Source: Endozoicomonas sp. G2_1 | GTDB lineage: Bacteria > Pseudomonadota > Gammaproteobacteria > Enterobacterales > Alteromonadaceae | Reading direction: 5' to 3' | DNA: 64,000 nt | Assembly: GCF_017744155.1 (NCBI RefSeq) | Contig: NZ_JAGHQT010000001.1 | Coordinates: 599,927 to 663,926 of the forward strand | The notes under the pieces: generated by a model | Seen by the model: the letters and a program-made list of their open reading frames with translations, nothing else | Told to the model about the DNA's origin: nothing | Databases searched by the model: none | Made by a program: the position numbers and the translations under genes | Part shown: positions 57,387 to 64,000 of the stretch, piece after piece | Layout: every line of letters starts with the position of its first letter | Position numbering within the stretch: position 1 is the stretch's first letter

Positions 57387-57417
57387 AAAAAAGCTCGACC
57401 TCAGGTCGAGCTTTTTT
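57387..57417 (+). terminator. Bidirectional terminator between DUF2780 gene and parE
   Basis: About 14-bp stem AAGCTCGACC / GGTCGAGCTT with flanking A and T runs. Confidence 0.92.
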
Positions 57418-57430
57418 GCTTTAAGCGAGA

Positions 57431-59317
57431 TTAAACTTGTGCTAAATCGCCTTTGGTTTGTAGCCAATCTTTGCGATCGCCACTGCGCTTTTTAGACAGT
57501 AACATATCCATCACTTCCATGGTTTCTGCATGCTCATCAACCGTTAGTTGTACTAAGCGGCGAGTATTTGGATCCATCGTGGTTTCGCGCAATTGTAGCG
57601 GGTTCATTTCACCCAAACCTTTAAAGCGCTGGACATTGACTTTACCGCGCTTTTTCTCAGCTTCGATGCGATCTAAAACCCCATCTTTTTCCGCTTCATC
57701 CAAGGCGTAAAACACTTCTTTGCCAACATCAATACGATATAGCGGTGGCATTGCGACGTAAACGTGACCTGCTTGTACTAGCGGTAAAAAGTGTTGGGTA
57801 AACAACGCACAAAGCAGTGTCGCAATGTGTAGGCCGTCAGAGTCAGCATCGGCCAAAATACACACTTTTCCATAACGCAGGCTCGACAAGTCTTCACTGT
57901 CTGGGTCAATGCCCAGCGCCACTGAAATGTCGTGAACTTCTTGAGAAGCGAGAATTTGTCCCGACTCTACTTCCCAGGTGTTGAGGATTTTACCGCGCAG
58001 TGGCATGACCGCTTGAATCTCGCGATCACGGGCTTGTTTCGCGCTCCCCCCTGCTGAGTCACCTTCCACGAGAAACAGTTCACTGCGCTCCGGATCTTGG
58101 CTGCCGCAATCGGTTAATTTACCCGGTAATGCTGGTCCTTGAGTGACTTTTTTACGCACGACTTTCTTCGCGGCTTTAAGCCTGCGCTGCGCGTTAGCCA
58201 AACAAAACTCAGCCAGTGCTTCAGCAATTTCGGTGTGTTCGTTTAACCACAAACTAAACGCATCTTTCACCACACCAGTGACAAAGGCTGCACATTGACG
58301 TGACGATAAACGCTCTTTGGTTTGACCAGCAAATTGCGGGTCTTCCATTTTCACCGACAGGATAAAACTACATTTATCCCAAATATCGTCTGGTGTCAGT
58401 TTGACACCACGAGGGATTAAATTGCGAAATTCACAAAACTCACGCATCGACTCCAATAGACCTTGGCGCAAACCGTTAACATGAGTACCGCCCTGCACTG
58501 TTGGAATTAAGTTAACGTAACTTTCACTAATCGCCTCACCGCCTTCAGGCAGCCAAGTTACGGCCCAATCTGCCGCCTCGTGCTGCGACGAAAAGGTGCC
58601 AATAAACGGTTCTTCCGGCAGGCTAATATTATCTTTAACCGACTCTTTCAAATAATCGCGCAGACCGTCTTGATAACACCATTGATGCTTGGAATTGTCA
58701 TTTTTATCGTGAAACTTGATGGTTAAACCGGGGCAAAGTACCGCTTTCGCTTTCAGCAAATGAATCAGCTTAGAGGCCGAAAACTTAGCAGAATCAAAAT
58801 AACTGGCGTCGGGATAAAACTTAACTCGAGTCCCGGTATTGCGACGACCTACAGTGCCAACTTCGGTTAGCTCTTGCACTTTTTCGCCGTTTTCAAAAGC
58901 CATTTCAAACACTTTGCTATCGCGTTTTACCGTAACTTCAACCCGAGTTGATAAGGCGTTAACCACTGAGATACCAACGCCGTGCAAACCACCAGAAAAT
59001 TGGTAGTTTTTGTTGGAGAACTTACCACCCGCGTGCAGTTTACTGAAAATGAGTTCAACCCCAGTAACCCCCTCTTCAGGGTGAATATCTGTCGGCATAC
59101 CTCGGCCGTCGTCAATAACTTCTAACGACTGGTCTTTATCTAAAATGACACTGATATTTTGTGCGTGACCCGCTAACGCTTCATCGACCGAGTTATCAAT
59201 AACCTCCTGCCCCAAATGGTTAGGTCGGTTGGTATCTGTATACATACCGGGGCGGCGACGAACCGGCTCTAGGCCGCTTAAAACTTCAATCGATTCAGAA
59301 TTATATTGTTCACTCAT
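57431..59317 (-). CDS. parE: DNA topoisomerase IV subunit B
   Basis: 628 residues. GHKL ATPase motifs (EVIDNSVDEALAGHA, DDGRGMP, GGLHGVGISVVNALS), the TOPRIM motif EGDSAGGSA with the Asp-x-Asp site DADSDGLH, and the C-terminal region GEMNPLQLRETTMDP. Last gene of nudF-yqiB-cpdA-yqiA-parE, the order seen in E. coli. Confidence 0.97.
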   Translation of the reverse strand: MSEQYNSESIEVLSGLEPVRRRPGMYTDTNRPNHLGQEVIDNSVDEALAGHAQNISVILDKDQSLEVIDDGRGMPTDIHPEEGVTGVELIFSKLHAGGKFSNKNYQFSGGLHGVGISVVNALSTRVEVTVKRDSKVFEMAFENGEKVQELTEVGTVGRRNTGTRVKFYPDASYFDSAKFSASKLIHLLKAKAVLCPGLTIKFHDKNDNSKHQWCYQDGLRDYLKESVKDNISLPEEPFIGTFSSQHEAADWAVTWLPEGGEAISESYVNLIPTVQGGTHVNGLRQGLLESMREFCEFRNLIPRGVKLTPDDIWDKCSFILSVKMEDPQFAGQTKERLSSRQCAAFVTGVVKDAFSLWLNEHTEIAEALAEFCLANAQRRLKAAKKVVRKKVTQGPALPGKLTDCGSQDPERSELFLVEGDSAGGSAKQARDREIQAVMPLRGKILNTWEVESGQILASQEVHDISVALGIDPDSEDLSSLRYGKVCILADADSDGLHIATLLCALFTQHFLPLVQAGHVYVAMPPLYRIDVGKEVFYALDEAEKDGVLDRIEAEKKRGKVNVQRFKGLGEMNPLQLRETTMDPNTRRLVQLTVDEHAETMEVMDMLLSKKRSGDRKDWLQTKGDLAQV

Positions 59318-59382
59318 GATAGGTGGTAATAATTTGTTCTCAGTAAATAGGAAAGGATGTGATTATTCACAAAGTGATAGTT

Positions 59383-59961
59383 TTACGTTAATTGTAAGAA
59401 ATTAGCAATATCTGGCAGTTTATTGTCAAAGCCGACAAAACTGTGGTCGCCACCTTGTTCAACTAACATCTTGCTACCAGCAAAGCGGGTTTCAGCTTCT
59501 GTATAATCCAAAACTTCATCTGCCGTTTGCAGTAAAACAAAGTATTGCTTTTCGTTGACCTGTTTCGGCTCTAGCGCTTTTAAATCAGCGATAAAGTGTG
59601 ATTCAACAAGGTAGCGCTCGCCAGTGTATGGATTAACTTGCTCGCCAAGATAATCATTGAGCAATTCATAAGGCTTAACGGCTGGGTTTACCAACACAGC
59701 TTGTTTCTGATATTTTTCAGCGAAGTAACTTGAAAAGTAGCCACCAAGTGATGAACCAATCAACGCCCATTCACCGTCTAGTTGACTGATAATTTCTTCA
59801 ATTTGCGCAATTGCTGCTCGTGGTTGGGTCAATAATTGCGGACAGCAAAACTCTAATTCGGGAAAGTGCTGATTGAAATACTGCTTGGCTTGCTGAGCCT
59901 TGACCGATTGCGCAGATGAATTAAAGCCATGTAAATAAATGAGATGTCTTATTTGGCTCAT
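59383..59961 (-). CDS. yqiA: Esterase YqiA
   Basis: 192 residues, alpha/beta hydrolase fold. Nucleophile Ser in GSSLGGYFSSYFAEKY, HGFNSS oxyanion region at the start, catalytic Asp in TADEVLDY and His in GGDHSFVGF. E. coli YqiA hydrolyses palmitoyl-CoA and short esters. Between cpdA and parE in the operon. Confidence 0.93.
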   Translation of the reverse strand: MSQIRHLIYLHGFNSSAQSVKAQQAKQYFNQHFPELEFCCPQLLTQPRAAIAQIEEIISQLDGEWALIGSSLGGYFSSYFAEKYQKQAVLVNPAVKPYELLNDYLGEQVNPYTGERYLVESHFIADLKALEPKQVNEKQYFVLLQTADEVLDYTEAETRFAGSKMLVEQGGDHSFVGFDNKLPDIANFLQLT

Positions 59962-60017
59962 ACGGTTTATTTCCCTAAATTTTAAGTCACTGGTTTAACG
60001 ATATAAATCTATTAAGA

Positions 60018-60839
60018 TCAATTAGATAAATAGTGGTAACTAACGTCGATATTAACTGCCTGCACTTGTTCTTGTCGGTCACGTAGTTGTTTCTCAAGTG
60101 CCAGTGTTAACACTTGGTAACCGGGTGTTAGGCTCTCGGCTATTAACTGTTCTGGGTCCTGACCAAACATAATTGAGGTTGCCGGGCAGGTAAAAATCGG
60201 CATTTGCTCAGGGCCAACCAACTGCATTCCGCGATGAACATGACCACAAGCGATAGCGCGAATACTCGGATAGCGCTTGATTGCTTGCCAAAAGTAGGGT
60301 TGATTAGTTAACCCGTGTCGATCAATAAAGTATTCGGCATCTACGGGGTGGTGATGCATAAAGACAAGTTGTTGCTTGTTGGCATTGAGCTCAGAGCTTA
60401 AGGTCAATAAATCACTCTCGTTAACCACACCTGCGGGCGTGCTACTGGTGCTGTTAAGTAAAAACAATTGCCAATCATCTAATTCGATAACGTCCGTCTG
60501 AGCAAAAGCGCTACCGGTTAAGCTCTGTTTCATCAGGTCAAAATCGTCATGATTGCCCGCTAAAAAATGAACCGGTTGAACTAAGTTGTGTTTTGCCACT
60601 AATTCAGCAAACAAGTGATAAGACTCTCGACTGTGATCTTGGCTCAAGTCACCAGTAAAAATAATGGCGTCTAAATCTCGCTGTTTACTGATATCGGCAA
60701 GTATTTTATCTAAGTTTTGATAAACATTAGCGCCAAAGTGTTCAGCTTGTTTATCAGCAAATAAATGACAATCACTAAACTGCGCGATTTTTACAACCTG
60801 AGTTAATGCTGGCGTTTGTGTTTGCGGGCGTGTATTCAT
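60018..60839 (-). CDS. cpdA: 3',5'-cyclic-AMP phosphodiesterase
   Basis: 273 residues from the chosen ATG. Metallophosphoesterase motifs SDCHLF, FTGDLSQDHS, AGNHDD, HHHPVDAEY and CGHVHRG place both metal sites. It lowers cAMP. I start at 60839 (MNTRPQTQTPALTQVVKIAQFSDCH) since the ORF from 60917 would overlap yqiB by 47 bp. No good Shine-Dalgarno. Part of the parE operon. Confidence 0.93.
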   Translation of the reverse strand: MNTRPQTQTPALTQVVKIAQFSDCHLFADKQAEHFGANVYQNLDKILADISKQRDLDAIIFTGDLSQDHSRESYHLFAELVAKHNLVQPVHFLAGNHDDFDLMKQSLTGSAFAQTDVIELDDWQLFLLNSTSSTPAGVVNESDLLTLSSELNANKQQLVFMHHHPVDAEYFIDRHGLTNQPYFWQAIKRYPSIRAIACGHVHRGMQLVGPEQMPIFTCPATSIMFGQDPEQLIAESLTPGYQVLTLALEKQLRDRQEQVQAVNIDVSYHYLSN

Positions 60840-60870
60840 AACAACAATATTTTGCGATAAATATTCGTGA

Positions 60871-61422
60871 TTAGCTGGCTTGCTGCTGGCTGGTAATATC
60901 AATTGCCTCATAGCCATGAGCTAGGCAAAGTTGTAACCACTCTTTTAAAAACAGTTGGATTTGTTGCTTTTCATCGGGTTGATGCATAGCTTTGTTGGGG
61001 TAGTCATAACGCGGCTTAACCGTGCGTATATTTTGGCAACTCAGTACGTCAATCACTTGAGCATCGTGATATAAACGCACTTCCATCGATGGTGTTAATA
61101 GTTGTTTAAGTTGGTTAGGTACTTGCTCTTCATTTGGTGCTTGAATTGATTGTTTGCTTGATTGTTGACTTGATTTTAGAGACTGCGCGTCAGTATTTAA
61201 CGAAACTTGCTCAATAGTCACTACCGTCGTGTAACGAGTGACTTCATGAACGGCTAAGCAATAACTCAAGTGGGGCGATATTGAAAAATAACGCGTTTGG
61301 TCAGCGACTTCACAATCGGCGAGTAAGCGCAGCAACAGCATATAGTTACTTTGTGACAAGGTCATCAAAGTCACCAAACTCGGCTTGTACTTACTTTTGT
61401 TGTGGGCGGCGTTATTAAACAT
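60871..61422 (-). CDS. yqiB: YqiB family (DUF1249) protein
   Basis: 183 residues. HEVTRYTTVVTIEQVS, EVRLYHDAQVIDVLSCQNIR, PRYDYPNKAMHQPDEKQQIQLFLKEWLQLCLAHG are the DUF1249 core, alignable to E. coli YqiB. Between the first and second blocks an insertion of about 25 Ser/Gln-rich residues (SLKSSQQSSKQSIQAPNEEQ) is not found in E. coli. Function unknown; its place between nudF and cpdA is conserved. Confidence 0.92.
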   Translation of the reverse strand: MFNNAAHNKSKYKPSLVTLMTLSQSNYMLLLRLLADCEVADQTRYFSISPHLSYCLAVHEVTRYTTVVTIEQVSLNTDAQSLKSSQQSSKQSIQAPNEEQVPNQLKQLLTPSMEVRLYHDAQVIDVLSCQNIRTVKPRYDYPNKAMHQPDEKQQIQLFLKEWLQLCLAHGYEAIDITSQQQAS

Positions 61423-61562
61423 AAGTGATTGCTTCTATTTACCTAGCTTGTTTTACGTGAGTTGTTTTTACTTAAATACTTTGGCTAAATATACTTACAT
61501 TTTTGATTATTGGTTTAGCCACCAAACTCCATCAATGCTCATTCAAGAACAAATCTTAATCG

Positions 61563-62201
61563 CTAAGCAGAGCAAAGCGCTTGATAGTTTAACGACAGCC
61601 ATTGTAACCCAATTATTGTCGCCGCGTTGTTTATTTTTCCGTTCTCGACTAGGCTCATTGCTTGTTGTCTAGGCATCACTCGCACCAGAATATCTTCGTG
61701 TTCGTCTTCTAGCCCGTAAACACCACTAATATCACTTACATCAACTTTGGCTAAAAACAGATGAGCCATTTCAGTGGCACCACCGGGGCTGAGCAAGAAC
61801 TTGCTGACAAACTGCAATTGTTCTGACTTGATATTAATGTTGGCCTCTTCCTTGGCTTCTCGAATTGCCACTTGCTCTGGGCTTTCGTCCTCGCCAAACA
61901 TACCGGCAATGAATTCCAGCAACCAAGGGCTTTGTTCGCGATTTAGTGCGCCAACGCGAAACTGTTCAATCAATACCACTTGATCGGTAATCGGGTCATA
62001 AGGCATTAAAACAACAGCGTCACCGCGCTCAAATATTTCACGTTCAAATACTTCACTGCGACCGCCTTGATACAATTTGTGTCTAACACGGTACTTATTG
62101 ACAGTAAAAAATCCCTTAAAACAGGTCTCTTGACTCAATAACTCGGCATCTTCAGCACTGAAGTAGTCCAACGGAATCGATTTTTTGGTAAATTTGTTCA
62201 T
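61563..62201 (-). CDS. nudF: ADP-ribose diphosphatase
   Basis: 212 residues. Nudix box GMFGEDESPEQVAIREAKEEANI, with Asn where the final Gly of the EExG is normal; the Glu residues needed for metals are kept. VLIEQFRVGAL and SPGGATEMAHLFLAKVD match NudF. Hydrolyses ADP-ribose. First gene of the operon ending in parE and divergent from tolC, as in E. coli. Confidence 0.94.
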   Translation of the reverse strand: MNKFTKKSIPLDYFSAEDAELLSQETCFKGFFTVNKYRVRHKLYQGGRSEVFEREIFERGDAVVLMPYDPITDQVVLIEQFRVGALNREQSPWLLEFIAGMFGEDESPEQVAIREAKEEANINIKSEQLQFVSKFLLSPGGATEMAHLFLAKVDVSDISGVYGLEDEHEDILVRVMPRQQAMSLVENGKINNAATIIGLQWLSLNYQALCSA

Positions 62202-62473
62202 AACTTAGTCAAAATATTTTGTTACACTACTCAGTGCAGATAAACATTTATTTTATTTAGCTTATTTCAGAAGAACGCTAATATATTGAAAAAATTTTAA
62301 GTCAGCGTTAATGCCACAGCTGGGCGCGTTGTGCGAGTCTATCACAGTACGATAAATGCGATGCTAAGATTATTGAACCAAATGGTTAAAATAACTTGGC
62401 AAAGCTCTTTAAAACTGAGGCGAGCGCCCATATAAAGGGCTGAAATGCTGTGCTATATAGGAATCCCCTAAAC

Positions 62474-63832
62474 ATGAAAAAAACATTACTTTCTGTACTA
62501 ATCGGCTTAAGCGCGATCGCTGGTTCTGTACAAGCAGAAGACTTACTGACTGCTTACCAAAACGCTAAAGCCAATGATCCAGTGGTATTACGAGCAGAAG
62601 CCCAAGTAAACGCAGCCAAAGAAGACATTATTCAAGCGCGTTCTTTATTGTTACCAAGACTAGATTTTACAGGTGGCTTCACTAAACAAGACACTGACGA
62701 TACTCGCCCTTCGATTTTTGCTCCAAACGGTACAAAAACCAATACCGATGTAGAAAATACAAACTACCAAGTTAATTTAAGCATGGACTTATATCGCCAC
62801 GACTCTTGGTTACGCATGGGCACGGCCAAAAAAGCAGCCCATCAGCGTGATGTAACTTACCAAGCAGCAAAACAAGATTTGATCCTACGCACTACTGAAG
62901 CCTACTTTAATGTATTAGGTCGTTTAGATGACTTGGAATTTGCCAAAGCAGAAAAAGAAGCTATTGCTCGTCAATTGGAACAAACTAAGCAACGCTTTTC
63001 GGTTGGTTTAACCGCGATTACTGATGTCCATGAAGCACAAGCTCAGTTTGATAATGCATTAACAGATGAAATTCGCGCACAAAACAATGTTTATGCCGCG
63101 GAAGAAGCGCTACGTGTAATTACCAATGTTTATCCACGCGATTTAAAAATTCTCAATACCACTAAATTCAGCGCATCTCGACCATTACCTGACAGTGCCA
63201 ACGACTGGCAACGCACAGCTGAAGAGCAAAACTTAGATCTAATCGCACAAAAAATTGGCCTTGATATCGCCAAAGAAAATATTAGCATCGAGAAAGCTGC
63301 CCGTTTACCAACCTTAAGCCTGTCTGGCCGCTATAGTTCATCAGACAGTGATGTCACTATTACAGGCGAACAAAATAGATTCTTCAACAGTAAAGAAGAT
63401 GCTAGTTCGATTGGTGTTCAGATCAGTGTGCCTATTTATAACGGTAACGTTATTAGCAGTAATGTTCGCAGAGCTCAGAGCAACTACGTTAGCGCCAGTC
63501 AAGATTTAGAGTCAACGCACCGCACGGTAGTACAAAACACCCGTAATGCCTACAACACAGTTATCGCAAGTGTTTCTGCAATCAAAGCATTAGAACAATC
63601 AGTTGTTAGTGCTGAAAGTGCTTTGAAGGCAACTGAAGCTGGTTTTGAAGTTGGTACTCGTACCATTGTAGACGTATTGAATAGTACGCGTAATTTGTAC
63701 AATGCCAAACGCAACCTTTCAAACACCCGTTATGGTTACATTACCTCAGTGCTAAGGTTAAAGCGCGCCGGTGGTACTATCACAGAAAAAGACGTTGCAG
63801 ATATTAACGCGAGCTTAGTTGCTAATAATTAA
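62474..63832 (+). CDS. tolC: Outer-membrane efflux protein TolC
   Basis: 452 residues from the chosen ATG. Signal peptide (MKKTLLSVLIGLSAIAGSVQA is 21 residues to the Ala), then the two OEP repeats with long coiled coils: ADLLTAYQNAKANDPVVLRAEAQVNAA-like start, TKQRFSVGLTAITDVHEAQAQFDNA, and GFEVGTRTIVDVLNSTRNLYNAKRN in the second half. It is the outer-membrane exit for efflux and type I secretion. The frame extends to a codon at 62450, but ATG 62474 begins the signal peptide. An IS element lies 40 bp downstream. Confidence 0.96.
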   Translation: MKKTLLSVLIGLSAIAGSVQAEDLLTAYQNAKANDPVVLRAEAQVNAAKEDIIQARSLLLPRLDFTGGFTKQDTDDTRPSIFAPNGTKTNTDVENTNYQVNLSMDLYRHDSWLRMGTAKKAAHQRDVTYQAAKQDLILRTTEAYFNVLGRLDDLEFAKAEKEAIARQLEQTKQRFSVGLTAITDVHEAQAQFDNALTDEIRAQNNVYAAEEALRVITNVYPRDLKILNTTKFSASRPLPDSANDWQRTAEEQNLDLIAQKIGLDIAKENISIEKAARLPTLSLSGRYSSSDSDVTITGEQNRFFNSKEDASSIGVQISVPIYNGNVISSNVRRAQSNYVSASQDLESTHRTVVQNTRNAYNTVIASVSAIKALEQSVVSAESALKATEAGFEVGTRTIVDVLNSTRNLYNAKRNLSNTRYGYITSVLRLKRAGGTITEKDVADINASLVANN

Positions 63833-63874
63833 GTTTCACAGCAGGTATTACTGCTAAAATAAAATATCAACTTT

Positions 63875-64000
63875 GTGTTGTCCTAGTATAGGTTGACACT
63901 ATTTACGCTAAAACGCTCGATGTACTTCATCGGGCGTTTTGTATTTTAAGGCCATGTGTGGCCTTCGTTGATTATAGATAACAACTGATTCCTCGACCAT
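63875..64000 (-). mobile_element. 3' end of an IS3-family insertion sequence
   Basis: The right edge holds the end of an IS3-like element. The presumed terminal repeat starts near TGTGTTGTCCTAGTATAGG (63875), and the transposase 3' end lies inside. The other end and the target duplication are beyond the window. Confidence 0.75.
63908..64000 (-). CDS. IS3-family transposase OrfB, C-terminal 30 codons
   Basis: The minus strand is open from the edge to a TAG at 63910-63908. It encodes YNQRRPHMALKYKTPDEV followed by HRAF, which is the typical end of the IS3 OrfB integrase core (N-R-R-P-H then PxE/D). The catalytic DDE part would be outside the window. An IS next to tolC's 3' end could carry off its terminator. 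Confidence 0.85.
   Translation of the reverse strand: MVEESVVIYNQRRPHMALKYKTPDEVHRAF

Noticed and set aside
61385..61672. Plus-strand ORF of 95 codons across the yqiB-nudF spacer
   Set aside because: It is antisense to the ends of both genes, hydrophobic by AT-rich composition and lacks a ribosome site.

Overview
The window looks like chromosome of a marine gammaproteobacterium of the order Alteromonadales, most probably Colwelliaceae (Colwellia/Thalassotalea type). This is inferred from the gene order (rpoE-rseABC then lepA-lepB-rnc-era-recO-pdxJ-acpS; nadB divergent from rpoE; nudF-yqiB-cpdA-yqiA-parE divergent from tolC), the AT-leaning base composition, the many chemoreceptors and a PEP-CTERM protein. 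No 16S gene is present, so the genus is not proven.

Layout. 1-5.9 kb: a TonB-dependent receptor cut by the left edge, a small lipoprotein, outer-membrane phospholipase PldA, a tRNA-Phe next to what looks like a decayed second copy, and a cytochrome b561/YceI pair behind a Fur-box-like site. 5.9-13.4 kb (minus strand): a Tat-exported molybdenum hydroxylase pair, a DUF1289 protein with a 24-bp tandem repeat, a SulP anion transporter, and a histidine kinase followed by a GntR regulator. 13.6-16.0 kb: alkylation repair (Ada-AraC-AlkA fusion, then Ogt), split by a 265-bp MITE-like element. 16-21.6 kb: trmB, yggL, mutY-yggX, a tRNA-Phe/tRNA-Thr unit and divergent ohr/ohrR. 21.7-29.6 kb: three chemoreceptors, a PEP-CTERM protein and an unrecognised acidic/basic low-complexity protein. 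29.6-34.9 kb: a possible small RNA, a LysR regulator, a TPR-like secreted protein, a YeeN-type YebC protein and parC. 35-40.7 kb: two tandem TPR-GGDEF proteins and a fourth chemoreceptor.

40.7-54.9 kb is the conserved housekeeping core: acpS, pdxJ, recO, era, rnc, lepB, lepA, then an unexpected polysaccharide lyase family 6 gene, then rseC, rseB, rseA and rpoE with a sigma-E-like autoregulatory promoter, divergent nadB, and sdhE-ygfX. 55-64 kb: ygfZ, a SlyD-like isomerase, a DUF2780 protein, the parE-yqiA-cpdA-yqiB-nudF operon, tolC, and the 3' end of an IS3-family element at the right edge.

How the genes fit together. Several modules are coherent: DNA repair (alkA fusion, ogt, mutY, recO), peroxide defence (ohr/ohrR), envelope stress (rpoE-rseABC), topoisomerase IV (parC and parE, 22 kb apart) and sensing/c-di-GMP (four MCPs, two GGDEF proteins). 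I see no CRISPR array, prophage, secretion system or obvious new defence system. The most notable non-routine items are the MITE that regenerates the alkA stop codon, the putative small RNA at about 29.78-29.86 kb, the lyase inserted in the rse-lep cluster and the tRNA-Phe relic.
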